Assembly: GCA_023433465.1 (NCBI GenBank)
Contig: JAEZCR010000281.1
Location: 1 to 32,741 of the forward strand
Direction of reading: 5' to 3'
DNA length: 32,741 nt
Source: Pseudomonadota bacterium
GTDB lineage: Bacteria; Pseudomonadota; Gammaproteobacteria; Steroidobacterales; Steroidobacteraceae
Position 1 is the first letter of the stretch; each line of letters opens with the position of its first letter. This document shows, piece by piece, positions 7,901-15,894 of this stretch. The position numbers and the translations under genes were made by a program. The notes beneath the pieces are model-generated. The model saw nothing but the letters and a program-made list of their open reading frames with translations. It ran no database searches and was not told the origin of the DNA.

Positions 7901-9350
7901 CGCCAACGATGGCATGTTGCATGGCTTCGACGCGACCACGGGTGAGGAACGACTGGCTTTCATCCCGACCGCGGTGTTCCCGAATCTGCACTACCTGACT
8001 CGTCGCGGTTACAGCCACCGTTATTACGTCGATGGCACACCCACGGTCGGCGACGTGTTCTACAACAGCGCCTGGCACACCCTTCTCGTCGGCGGATTGA
8101 ATCGCGGCGGCAGGAGCATCTACGCGCTGGACGTGACGATGCCTTCGGCATTCAGCGAAACCAATGCCTCGAGCATCTATCTCTGGGAATTCACCGATGC
8201 CGACCTGGGCTACACCTACAGCCGTCCGGCGCTGGTGCGCATGCGTAATGGCCAGTGGGCGGCGGTGTTCGGCAACGGCTACAACAACACCGGAACCGGC
8301 AGGGCGTACCTGTATTTCGTCAACGTCCAGACAGGCGCGCTGATCCGGAAGATCGATCTCGCCGGGTACGGCGACGCCACCACGCCGAATGGACTCGCCA
8401 CGCCCGCTCTCGTCGATCTCAATGGCGATTCCATCGTCGACTACGCCTACGCGGGCGATCTGCAGGGCAATCTGTGGAAGTTCGATCTGACCAGCACGAA
8501 CCCGGCGAACTGGAACTCCGCCTTCGGCACAGTTGCCGCGCCGCAACCGCTGTACGTCGCGCTGGATCCTTCGGGCAACCGTCAGCCGATCACGTCCAAG
8601 CCCGAGGTGACGCGCGGCCCGCGCGGCGCGGGTATGGCGGTGCTGTTCGGAACGGGCAAGTTCCTCGAGCTCATCGACAAGAACCCGACCCAGACGCAGT
8701 CGTTCTACGGCATCTACGACCCGAACACGAACACGAGCGCGGACCAGTTCACGGGTCGTTCACTGCTCACGCGTCAAACCATTCTCGCGCAATTCACGGC
8801 GGGTACTCCCGCTCGGCGCGTGCGTCTGACTACCGACACCGTGATCGCCGCGGGTAATCGCGGCTGGTTCATGGACCTGCTCGATCCGGGCCTGATCTTC
8901 ACCGGCGAGATGCAGGTGACCAACTCGGTTCTGCGCAATGGCCGCATCATCTTCACCACGCTCATTCCCGACCCGGACGTCTGTTCGGCGGGCGGCGGAA
9001 GCTGGCTCATGGAGATGGACGCGCTGACCGGCGCGCGGCTGACGGACACGCCGTTCGATCTCAACGGCGACAACCAGTTCAACGCGCAGGACCTCATCAC
9101 CATCACGCTGCCGGACGGCACCGTGATCACCGCGGCCGCGGTCTCGGGCATCGCGTCGGAGGTGGGTATCGCGCAGACGCCAGGTATCCTGGGTACGCCG
9201 GGATCCGGCACCGGCAGCCCCGGCGGCGGAGCACGCGAGTACAAGTACCTGTCCGGCAGTGACAGCAGCTCGGGAAGCAACCTGCAGCGCATCGTGGAGA
9301 ACCCTGGCCCCAACTCGACCGGACGCCAGTCATGGCGCCAGGTGAAATAG
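4962..9350 (+). CDS. pilY1: PilY1-family pilus tip adhesin / biogenesis protein
   Basis: A 1,462-residue exported protein that, in characterised relatives, sits at the pilus tip, promotes adhesion and antagonises retraction in a calcium-dependent way. A Sec signal peptide occupies about residues 1-29 (SGMSGAAP). A calcium-loop DLDGNGTID is at 68-76. A MIDAS-like DISPS is at 462-466 in the segment FMTVVSDISPSFDSD. The C-terminal beta-propeller starts near residue 965 (YAGANDGMLHGFDATTGEE). The calcium site DLNGDSIVD lies at 1152-1160 before YAGDLQGNLWKFDL, matching the regulatory EF-hand-like loop of PilY1. A third loop, DLNGDNQFN, is near 1366. GGGAG-like GGGAGCAGCAA precedes ATG4962. Its stop overlaps the pilE ribosome binding site. 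Confidence 0.93.
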   Translation: MKFDSMSNRLLKLAALAGLVAYSGMSGAAPLNIAESPLFLNSAVPPLNMLVLSRDHRLYYEAYNDASDLDGNGTIDVGYKPTEITYYGYFESNRCYEYSGGIFTPVGPTGANKTCSGQWSGDWLNYVTMSRMDALRKVLYGGLRYIDSATDTVLQRAYIPQDAHSWGKEYESVARDGYDISQYTPFSVPGAGQRHFFANTTVLNETAVTLAANPAVNGVPVPKLRVLLNRGERIWNWLSIERPVAGWQVVTGMTGGGAEIRSSVDPTDYTVRVRVCSAGSYVPETTNCKSYGGGTSVKPTGLLQDYGESDRMYFGLITGSYGKPHEGGVLRKAIASIRQELDLNTGQFVYNQNPLGIISTIDRLRITGFGGEHEYTCGWITTDADAAGNCAMWGNPTAEMMYEALRYFAGRTAATSDFRTGAGTGEGGIGLTIASWDANTNPYRASGGFPRCAKPFMTVVSDISPSFDSDRIPGSYFGPAPADTLGGLNASSIGQTIWNYEIGGTGNYFIGRVGASAEGAPTVKSVSSFGDIRGLSPEAPGKQGSYYAASVAHYGNTTDLNGAAQDQKPQTFAVALASPLPTIDIPVAGRRITLVPFAKSVWGDFGGTLRPGNAYQPTNQIVDFYVDTLTATYGKFRVNFEDVEQGADHDMDAIVVYEYTVNADNTVTVTVNSEYAAGGIIQHLGYVISGTTADGTYLVVRDRDTAAGSDVDYFLDYPNAAGALPLTSSISFTAGATAASYLKDPLWYAAKWGGFRETDQIGNGNGRPDLAEEWDRDNDGKPDNYFLVTNALTLGAQLASAFDSIEAQQGSASSASVNAGSISSETRIYQAKFDSGDWSGHLLSYPVNVTDGTTLAAEWDAASELPDPEDRVIITTNADTGNPVAFRWDTIGATRQGQLQPPVSDGLGDERLDYLRGESTYEFQNGGNFRNRSSKLGDIVSSAPVFVGRPSFFYPDNLESAPYSTFAQTHANRTRMVYAGANDGMLHGFDATTGEERLAFIPTAVFPNLHYLTRRGYSHRYYVDGTPTVGDVFYNSAWHTLLVGGLNRGGRSIYALDVTMPSAFSETNASSIYLWEFTDADLGYTYSRPALVRMRNGQWAAVFGNGYNNTGTGRAYLYFVNVQTGALIRKIDLAGYGDATTPNGLATPALVDLNGDSIVDYAYAGDLQGNLWKFDLTSTNPANWNSAFGTVAAPQPLYVALDPSGNRQPITSKPEVTRGPRGAGMAVLFGTGKFLELIDKNPTQTQSFYGIYDPNTNTSADQFTGRSLLTRQTILAQFTAGTPARRVRLTTDTVIAAGNRGWFMDLLDPGLIFTGEMQVTNSVLRNGRIIFTTLIPDPDVCSAGGGSWLMEMDALTGARLTDTPFDLNGDNQFNAQDLITITLPDGTVITAAAVSGIASEVGIAQTPGILGTPGSGTGSPGGGAREYKYLSGSDSSSGSNLQRIVENPGPNSTGRQSWRQVK

Positions 9351-9358
9351 GAGTGAAC

Positions 9359-9781
9359 ATGCGAACCACTCAACGCGGCGTCACGCTCATGGAACTGCTG
9401 GTCGTGGTGGCGATCGTCGGCATCCTGGCCTCGATCGCGATCCCGACCTACCGGCAGTACGCCATTCGCACGAACCGTTCGTCGGCGAAGATCGCGCTGT
9501 CGCAGAGTGCGCAGGCGCTCGAGCGCTGCTACAACAACTCGACACCGTATGCGTACGACAGCGCCATATGCGCCGCGACGGTGCCGTTGCCGTACAACAC
9601 GCAGGACGGTTTCTACACGATCTCGGGCGTGGTCAACGCGCAGGACTACACGTTGACCGCGACACCCCAGGGGGGGCAGGTGCAGGACACCCGCTGCGCC
9701 AACTTCGTCCTGAACAGCGCCAACCAGCGCACCGTGACCGGTAGTTTGGCCGCCACACCGAACGAGTGCTGGCAGAAGTAA
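9359..9781 (+). CDS. pilE: Type IV pilin PilE-like protein
   Basis: Pilin of 140 residues with leader MRTTQRG, then VTLMELLVVVAIVGILASIAIPTY: prepilin peptidase site with Val rather than Phe at +1, Glu +5, and the alpha-1 helix. There are Cys residues in ERCYNNS, SAICAAT, DTRCANF and NECWQK; the last two could form the usual C-terminal disulfide loop. It closes the minor-pilin cluster, the same place as pilE in Xanthomonadales. ATG9359 is supported by TAGGAG at 9348-9353, six bases upstream and overlapping the pilY1 stop. Confidence 0.92.
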   Translation: MRTTQRGVTLMELLVVVAIVGILASIAIPTYRQYAIRTNRSSAKIALSQSAQALERCYNNSTPYAYDSAICAATVPLPYNTQDGFYTISGVVNAQDYTLTATPQGGQVQDTRCANFVLNSANQRTVTGSLAATPNECWQK

Positions 9782-9800
9782 TCGCGCGCTACGCGAGCAA

Positions 9801-10316
9801 AATGGGGACATTCCTCGTTTCCTAGCAATCGGGGACAGACCTCGATCAGGGGCCGGGTGAGTCCCGGCGTCGCCTCCGTCCGCTTTGGCGGCATGGCCGT
9901 CGCCCACACGATGGGTTTCGCTCCCGCGGCGCGCCCCAGCTATTGGATGCGCCAGGCGATGGCCCGCTGGCCGCGGAGGGGCGGGCTATCTGTCTCTGCC
10001 AATCATCGAGACGTGGAATGACGGCGTGGATGGCTTCCACGCCGGCAATCTTCGCGGCAAGCCAAGACTCGTCTCTTCTCCAGCCATCTGGATGACGTGA
10101 TGCAGTGATCCGCTTCGTTCGCGGAATCGGGCACGTGCTGATGTACGACCCGATGCGCGCTTCGATGAGTCGCTGAAGACGATTCACGCCGCCGACAAGC
10201 AGCAAGGACGGTGCGCACGCGATGGGATTGAGCGGACGCGGCGCATGGCGTTCGCGCAATGCACGGAGCCGAGCAGGTCTGTCCCCGTTTGCTAGGAAAC
10301 GAGGAATGTCCCCATT
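9801..10316. mobile_element. 516-bp unit bounded by 42-bp inverted repeats
   Basis: The left end (9,801-9,842) and right end (10,275-10,316) are reverse complements over 42 bases with one mismatch (41/42). Each begins AATGGGGACATTCCTCGTTT at the outer edge and ends GGGGACAGACCT inside. The interior has no convincing gene: its reading frames are short, Arg/Pro-rich and unlike any family I recognise. The shape fits a non-autonomous or decayed insertion of the REP/MITE kind. No clear target duplication is visible. The right end supplies two bases of the stop codon of the adjacent regulator gene (10,315-10,317). Confidence 0.7.
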
Positions 10317-12489
10317 AACGCCCGACTTTCAGGAGCATCTCGGCTTCGTAGTCGGCCAGCGGTACGTCAGTTCCGGCGGAGCCGGACACGGCGACATTGA
10401 CGATCGGCGCCTCGTGGGTGCCGATGCGCAGTAGCTTGGCCATCTCCGGCGCCTCGACGGGACGGGCGATGTAGAAGCCTTGCGCCAGCGTGCAGCCGTG
10501 CGTGGCGAGGAACTGCAGCTGCTCCTTCGTCTCCACGCCCTCGGCGACGATCTTGAGGCCGAGCTGACGGCCCATCGCGATGATGGCGGCGCAGATCGCG
10601 GCGTCGTTCGAATCGCGGCCGAGGTCGGCCACGAACGAGCGGTCGATCTTGAGCGCTTCGATCGGGAAGTGCTTCAGATAGGCGAGCGAGGAATACCCGG
10701 TGCCGAAGTCGTCGATCGCGACGTGTACGCCGAGTTCGCGCACCGCCCGCACGGCGAGCGCCGCCGCGTTTTCGTCGACCATCAGGAGGCTTTCGGTGAT
10801 CTCGAGCTCGAGGCACGCGCCGGGGAGGCCTGCTTCGTCGAGATGCGCGAACACCCAGTCGGGGAAGCCCGGCGCCTCGAACTGCGCGCCCGAAACGTTC
10901 ACCGCGACGCGCAGGTCGCGGCAGCCGGCATGCCACCACTCGGCGATCTGCTTGAGCGCCTTGCGCATGACGAGGTCGGACAGCGGCACGATGAGGCCCG
11001 ATTCCTCGGCGACCGGAATGAAGTCGTCGGGCGGCACGACGCCGCGCGTCGGGTGGCGCCAGCGCACCAGCGCCTCGACCGACGCGATGCGTCCCGAGGC
11101 GACTTCGATCTGCGGTTGATAGACGAGGAACAGTTCGTCGGAATCGAGCGCGCGCCGCAGCTCCGTCTCGAGCTCGAGCCGCGCGACCGAACGCGCGCGC
11201 ATGTGCTCGCTGTAGATGACGCCTTTGTTGCCGCCCGCGGTCTTGGCCTCGTGCAGCGCCAGGCCCGCCGTGCGCAGTAGTTCGTCCGCGAAGCTGCCAT
11301 GGTCCGGGAACACCGCGATGCCGATCGTGCACGTCACGAAGAAGTCGCGATGGCGGATCAGATAGGGCGAGGCGAACGCGGCCGTGATGTTCGTGATCGC
11401 GTTCTGCACGTCCGCATCGGACTGCAGGTGCCGGATCGCGACCGCGAATTCGTCGCCCGCCAGCCGCGCCAGCGGCATCGTCACCGCGCCGTCGGACTCC
11501 AGCTTGAGGAACGTGCCGAGCCGCGAGGCCACGGCCTGCAGCAACGCGTCGCCGGCGCCGTGGCCGATGCTGTCGTTGATGCGCTTGAAGTTGTCGATGT
11601 TGATGCGCACCACCGCGAAGCGCTCGCCCGTGGTCGCGGCCTCGCGGCGCGCCTCCTCGAGCAGCTGCAGCAGGTACTGGCGGTTGGGTAGTTGGGTGAG
11701 CGGATCGAAGAACGCGAGCTCGCGGATGCGGTTGGCCGCGCGGTGCCGCTCGGTCACGTCGCGCAACACCAGCAGCAGTCGGCCCTTGTCGTAAGGCACG
11801 ATGCGGGTTTCGAAACGGCGCTCGACGCCCTCGCGCATGCACTCGAATTCGACTTCGGTGCGATCGTTGCGCACGCGGCAGTCGTCGAGCGCGTGTGTGA
11901 TCGCGCGCGCCGCGTCACCGCTCACGAGCTCGGAGATCTTCTGGTCGGCCTTCAGGCCGCCCGACAGGAATGGATGGTTCTCGGTGGCCCCGAGCCGGTC
12001 GACGATGCGGTCGTGCAGGTCGACGATCAGCAGCAGGTCGGGCAGGGCGTCGAGCATCGCGCGCTGACGGCTCTCGCTCTCCTCGAGCTCCTGCACGAGG
12101 CGGCCGCCGCGCACCAGGTACTGCACGCGGTGGCCCAGCAAGTTCCAGTTGATCGGCTTCGCGAGGAAGTCCGTCGCGCCGGCCCGGTACGACTCGTTGA
12201 TCGAGCCGACGTCGTCGCGGCCGGTGACCATCATGATCGGCAGGTGCGCGCCTCCCGGACGCGAGCGGATCTCGCGGCACGCTTCATAGCCGTTCATCTG
12301 CGGCATCTCGACGTCCATGAGCACCGCGTTGCATTCGCCGGCCTCGACGGCTGCGACCGCGGAGGCGCCGTCGGCCGCCTCGGAGATCATGAATCCGCTG
12401 CGCTCGAGCGCGCGCCGCATGAGCAGGCGCGAGCCGGCATCGTCATCGACGATCAGCACGTGGATGGGCTCTGGAGGCGACCCGCTCAC
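10315..12489 (-). CDS. REC-PAS-like-GGDEF-EAL response regulator (cyclic-di-GMP)
   Basis: Cytosolic regulator of 724 aa that should adjust cyclic-di-GMP on phosphorylation. The receiver domain spans about 8-125, with acidic pocket VDDD at 14-17, phospho-acceptor Asp59 in VLMDVEMP and a later FLAKP. A PAS-like linker (about 140-260) ends in a VLRDVTERHRA signature. GGDEF (about 270-440) has the variant AGDEF and no visible RxxD inhibitory site. EAL (about 455-700) keeps VEALVRW, NVSGAQF, LEITES, IDDFGTGYSS, LKID, AEGVE and the later Gln, so phosphodiesterase activity is expected. GTG at 12,489 is preferred, with AAGG nine bases upstream, and starts one base after the kinase stop; a TTG at 12,525 is the alternative. 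The C-terminus ends in the flanking inverted repeat. Confidence 0.88.
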   Translation of the reverse strand: MSGSPPEPIHVLIVDDDAGSRLLMRRALERSGFMISEAADGASAVAAVEAGECNAVLMDVEMPQMNGYEACREIRSRPGGAHLPIMMVTGRDDVGSINESYRAGATDFLAKPINWNLLGHRVQYLVRGGRLVQELEESESRQRAMLDALPDLLLIVDLHDRIVDRLGATENHPFLSGGLKADQKISELVSGDAARAITHALDDCRVRNDRTEVEFECMREGVERRFETRIVPYDKGRLLLVLRDVTERHRAANRIRELAFFDPLTQLPNRQYLLQLLEEARREAATTGERFAVVRINIDNFKRINDSIGHGAGDALLQAVASRLGTFLKLESDGAVTMPLARLAGDEFAVAIRHLQSDADVQNAITNITAAFASPYLIRHRDFFVTCTIGIAVFPDHGSFADELLRTAGLALHEAKTAGGNKGVIYSEHMRARSVARLELETELRRALDSDELFLVYQPQIEVASGRIASVEALVRWRHPTRGVVPPDDFIPVAEESGLIVPLSDLVMRKALKQIAEWWHAGCRDLRVAVNVSGAQFEAPGFPDWVFAHLDEAGLPGACLELEITESLLMVDENAAALAVRAVRELGVHVAIDDFGTGYSSLAYLKHFPIEALKIDRSFVADLGRDSNDAAICAAIIAMGRQLGLKIVAEGVETKEQLQFLATHGCTLAQGFYIARPVEAPEMAKLLRIGTHEAPIVNVAVSGSAGTDVPLADYEAEMLLKVGR

Positions 12490-12490
12490 T

Positions 12491-15316
12491 TCATGCGACC
12501 TTCGCGGCAGAGTCGAGCGCTTCAAGCTCGGAGAGCGCGACGGTGCGCTGCGCGCGCAGCTTGGTCACCGAGGCGAATAGATCCGAAAGATCGCCGCCGC
12601 GCGCGGAGTGCTCGATCTGGCGCGCGATCGCCGCGACGTTGGTCGCGCCGAGGTTGGCGCTCGAGCTCTTGAGCGTGTGCGCGGCGCGCGCGACGGCTTC
12701 GGCGTCGCCGGCCTTCATCCCATTGTCGATGTCGGCGAGCAACTGCGATGAGTCGTCGCGATAGAGCGCGATGAGCCTCGCGAGCAGGCGGTCGTTGCCG
12801 TCCGGATCGAGCTGGCGCACGGCATCGATGGCCGAGTGATCGAGCGTGACCTTGTTGGCCGCCGAGCGCGACACCTTCGAGGGCAGCAGGATGTTGCGCA
12901 GCTGGGCGAGCGTGAAGGGCTTCGCCAGATAGTCGTTCATGCCGGCCGCGAGGCAGGCTTCGCGGTCACCCGCGAGCGCGTTGGCGGTGAGCGCGACCAC
13001 GCGCGTCGGCTCCTTCTTCTTCGCGGCCTCCCGCTCGCGCAGCTTGCGCGTCGCGATGAAGCCGTCCATGACCGGCATCTGGCAGTCCATGAGCACGACG
13101 TCGAAGTCCTGCTTCTCGAGCGCGTCGAGCGCCTCGACGCCGTTGCCGGCGTGCATCGCATCGCATCCGAGGCGCTGGAGCATCTCGAGCGCGAGCGTGC
13201 GGTTGACCATGTTGTCTTCGCCGAGCAGGACGGAGAGGTGATCGAGCACGGGTTCGTTCTCCGGTGCGAGCATGGCGGGGGCGGAGCTGACTTCCTGGAA
13301 GGGGACGGCCTGCAGCGCTTCGTGCAGCGCGCGGCGCAACATGCTCTGGCGCACGGGCTTGGCGAGACGGCGCAGCGGAGTGAGTTGCGTGGCGAGACCT
13401 GCTTCGAGATCGTCGGCGACGGAGCTCACCATGATCGCGGGGATCGTCCTGAAGCGCGCGTCGCGGCGCACGCCTAACAACCAGTCGACGCCGTTCTGCT
13501 CGGGCATGTGCCAGTCGAGCACGATGATCCTGGGCGGCGTGTTCGCGGCCTGCATCGCGTCGAGGTGCTTCTGCGCTTCCATCGCGCTCGCGGCGGTCGT
13601 GACGATGAAGCCCCAGGCTTCGAGTTGCGACGCGAGGATCTCGACGTTGATCGCGCTGTCGTCCACCACCAGCACGCGCGTGCCAGGCGCGAGCATGAGG
13701 CCCTGCGAAGAGTCCGAGGTGATCGCCGGCGCGGCGGGTAGTGTGATCGAGAGCGAAAACGTCGACCCGACGCCCGGCTGGCTGACGACCGTGATGTCGC
13801 CGCCCATGAGCGTCGCGAGCTGGCGGCTGATCGCGAGACCCAGGCCCGTACCACCGAAGCGGCGCGTGGTCGAGCCGTCTTCCTGCACGAACGCGTCGAA
13901 AATCGCGGCTTGATTTTCGGGCAGGATGCCCGTGCCCGTGTCCACCACGTCGATGACCAGCGACACGTGCTTCTCGGAAGGATTCACGCCGCGCGCGCGC
14001 ACCAGCACGTGGCCGCTGGCCGTGAACTTGAGCGCGTTGGACACGAGGTTCATGAGGATCTGGCGGATGCGCAGCTCGTCGCCCTTGGCCCAGCGATGCA
14101 GGTAGGGATCGATGTCGAGCAGTAGTTCGATGCCCTTCTGGTGGGCGCGCTGCGCGAAGAGATCGATGACTTCCTCCACCACCTGGCGGATGTCGAGGTC
14201 CTGCGCCTCGAGGCGCAGCTTGCCGGCCTCGATCTTCGAGAAGTCGAGGATGTCGTTGATGATCGCGAGCAGCGCGTCCGCCGAGCTCTGGATCGTCGCG
14301 GCGAAGCGGCGCTGGCGCGGATCGAGCTTCGAATCGAGCAGTAGTTCGGTCATGCCGAGCACGCCGTTCATCGGCGTACGGATCTCGTGCGACATGCGCG
14401 CGAGGAATTCCGACTTGGCGCGCGACGCGGCCTCGGCCACGCGGCAGGCCTCGACGCTGTCGTTCATCGCCTGGCGCAGCGTCGCGTTCGCGTCGAAGAG
14501 GCTCTTCGTGCGCTCGACCACCTGCGATTCGAGGTATTCGTGCTGCTTCGCAAGCTCCTGTTCGCGGCTCTCGATGCGCGCCAGCATGCCGTTGAAGCCG
14601 CGCAGCAGGTGACCGATTTCGTCGTCGCTCGTGACCTTGGCGCGTTTCGTGTAGTCGCCGTGTTCGGCCTGCTGCATCACTTCGACGAGGTGCACCAGCG
14701 GCGCCGCGATCTGCCGCTGCACCCGGCGCGCGAGCAGCCAGGCGATCGCGAACGCGACCACCGAACCGCCGAGCAGGATCGCGAGCTGCGCGAGGATCGC
14801 CTCCTGCATCTCGGAGAGGTTCGAGCGCACGTACAGATGGCCGATGATCTTGCCGTCGTCGGCGATCGGATAAACGAGGTGAAGCGCCCTGAGTCCGTCG
14901 AAGCGGTGCAGGTGTTCGTTGCTGTCGATGGCAGCCTGTTGCCACTTCTGGATCTCGGTGAGCTCGCCATCGGCGCGGCTCATGAGCAACGCGCGATTGC
15001 CCGCGTAGTGCATGAGCACGCGCTTTTCGTCGTCGATCAACAGCGCTTCTTCGACATTGGGTTCGATGCGCAGCGCGCTGACCAGCGCTTCCGACTGGCG
15101 GAAATCCTTGCTGATGAGCGTGCCCGTGCTGCGCGCGGCGACCACGCGCGCGACCGCGTTGAGGTGCTCGTACGCTTCCTTGTGCGTGTAGAAATAGGAG
15201 AACGTGGCCTGCGTGAGCGCGGCGATCAGCAACGCCATCGCGGCTGACAACGCGCTGGCGGCGATCAGCTTCGTCCGTAACGGCAGATGTGCGAGTTGCA
15301 GCCTCTTCATGAGCAT
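12491..15316 (-). CDS. Hybrid sensor histidine kinase (BarA-like: HAMP-HisKA-HATPase-REC-REC-Hpt)
   Basis: Inner-membrane sensor kinase of 941 aa. A first membrane helix follows the basic N-terminus (LIAASALSAAMALLIAALTQ). A periplasmic sensing segment reaches about residue 180, then a second helix (LAILLGGSVVAFAIAWLLAR) and HAMP. HisKA has FLARMSHEIRTPMNG with His310. HATPase has NLVSNALKF, DTGTGI and GTGLGLAIS. REC1 carries LDWHMP, REC2 carries LMDCQMPVMDG, and the C-terminal Hpt has AAHTLKSSSANLGA. All phosphotransfer residues are present. The ATG at 15,316 is chosen for its AGGA site seven bases upstream; a GTG at 15,379 would add 21 residues. The response regulator follows immediately, so the pair probably forms one phosphorelay. 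Confidence 0.9.
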   Translation of the reverse strand: MLMKRLQLAHLPLRTKLIAASALSAAMALLIAALTQATFSYFYTHKEAYEHLNAVARVVAARSTGTLISKDFRQSEALVSALRIEPNVEEALLIDDEKRVLMHYAGNRALLMSRADGELTEIQKWQQAAIDSNEHLHRFDGLRALHLVYPIADDGKIIGHLYVRSNLSEMQEAILAQLAILLGGSVVAFAIAWLLARRVQRQIAAPLVHLVEVMQQAEHGDYTKRAKVTSDDEIGHLLRGFNGMLARIESREQELAKQHEYLESQVVERTKSLFDANATLRQAMNDSVEACRVAEAASRAKSEFLARMSHEIRTPMNGVLGMTELLLDSKLDPRQRRFAATIQSSADALLAIINDILDFSKIEAGKLRLEAQDLDIRQVVEEVIDLFAQRAHQKGIELLLDIDPYLHRWAKGDELRIRQILMNLVSNALKFTASGHVLVRARGVNPSEKHVSLVIDVVDTGTGILPENQAAIFDAFVQEDGSTTRRFGGTGLGLAISRQLATLMGGDITVVSQPGVGSTFSLSITLPAAPAITSDSSQGLMLAPGTRVLVVDDSAINVEILASQLEAWGFIVTTAASAMEAQKHLDAMQAANTPPRIIVLDWHMPEQNGVDWLLGVRRDARFRTIPAIMVSSVADDLEAGLATQLTPLRRLAKPVRQSMLRRALHEALQAVPFQEVSSAPAMLAPENEPVLDHLSVLLGEDNMVNRTLALEMLQRLGCDAMHAGNGVEALDALEKQDFDVVLMDCQMPVMDGFIATRKLREREAAKKKEPTRVVALTANALAGDREACLAAGMNDYLAKPFTLAQLRNILLPSKVSRSAANKVTLDHSAIDAVRQLDPDGNDRLLARLIALYRDDSSQLLADIDNGMKAGDAEAVARAAHTLKSSSANLGATNVAAIARQIEHSARGGDLSDLFASVTKLRAQRTVALSELEALDSAAKVA

Positions 15317-15509
15317 TCGGCGTCCTGGCGCTGTCCGGCACAGCGCCCCGTTGATCCGTATCGGCTTGATTCCGTTCACACTTGACCGGGATAAGGCGAA
15401 TTGAGAGGCGTATCCCAGCCCTGAAGATTCGACTTGATCGGAACCGACCGCACACCCCGGCGGCAGCGGTTTGCCGGGGGTCTAAGTTGTTGTTTTTGCG
15501 GGGATTGCC

Positions 15510-15538
15510 TTGACAGGTGAGGGCGCGGCCTAGAGAAT
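15510..15538 (+). promoter_or_regulatory. Sigma-70 promoter of tRNA-Met
   Basis: A perfect -35 TTGACA (15,510-15,515) is spaced 17 bases from a -10-like GAGAAT (15,533-15,538), followed by a G/C-only discriminator (CGCGGCCCC). That discriminator is typical of stringently controlled stable-RNA promoters. The expected transcript would begin near 15,545, about 50 bases before the tRNA. Confidence 0.65.
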
Positions 15539-15595
15539 CGCGGCCCCTTCGCACTGGCCTCGGCCTGGTGCGGGATTCCCCGTCGGATGGGACGT

Positions 15596-15672
15596 GGAAA
15601 GGTAGCTCAGCTGGTTAGAGCACGGCACTCATAATGCCGGGGTCGAGGGTTCGATTCCCTCCCTTTCCACCA
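15596..15672 (+). tRNA. tRNA-Met (elongator), anticodon CAT
   Basis: A full cloverleaf can be drawn by hand. The acceptor GGAAAGG pairs with CCTTTCC, with a D stem GCTC/GAGC and an anticodon stem CGGCA/TGCCG around CTCATAA (anticodon CAT at 15,630-15,632). The variable loop is GGGTC, the T stem GAGGG/CCCTC, the discriminator is A and CCA is encoded. The D-arm and anticodon arm closely resemble E. coli elongator tRNA-Met. A tRNA-Ile2 reading (lysidine-modified CAT) cannot be excluded by eye. Its 3' end is the left attachment site of the integrative element. Confidence 0.95.
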
Positions 15673-15674
15673 TT
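15659..15674. repeat. attL core in the tRNA-Met 3' end
   Basis: The 16-base sequence CTCCCTTTCCACCATT covers the last 14 tRNA bases plus two flanking bases. An identical copy lies at 26,200-26,215, on the same strand and just beyond the integrase gene. The tRNA gene is left whole on this side, as expected for tyrosine-integrase insertion into a tRNA 3' end. Confidence 0.82.
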
Positions 15675-15894
15675 CTCCTTTAGAAATCAGCAATTTGCGT
15701 TGCTGCTCAATGCGTTTCCCACATAAGCTCCGATGCAGTCTGGCCGAGCTGTGTTTTTATACAGTTGTACGCAGAATGAAGGAACCCCCGTGGTTACAAT
15801 GACTTACGATTTTACGTAATACCTCCCCGCCCCTGGTCTGCGAGCCTCGGAGGCCCAAAACATTTCGATTTGAGGGGCATTGCCTCGGTTCCGG

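Noticed and set aside
7704..8546. 280-codon minus-strand frame opposite pilY1
   Set aside because: Low-complexity Arg/Val/Asp/Glu composition typical of antisense shadows in GC-rich genes.
9846..10259. 137-codon minus-strand frame inside the 516-bp repeat unit
   Set aside because: Composition is Arg/Pro/Ser-rich with no recognisable transposase Y1 or HUH motif, so I did not call it a RAYT gene.
10367..11842. 491-codon minus-strand frame across the GGDEF-EAL gene
   Set aside because: Arg-rich shadow composition; the true frame has intact EAL residues.
12966..15554. Very long alternative minus-strand frame (862 codons) across the kinase gene
   Set aside because: It is Arg/Ala-rich and without domain motifs, while the overlapping frame carries complete kinase, receiver and Hpt motifs. 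It is a high-GC shadow.
15675..15894. Short symmetric stretches such as TTACG...CGTAA and GCCTCGGAGGC near attL
   Set aside because: Stems of only five bases are expected by chance; no repeated integrase arm site could be recognised.
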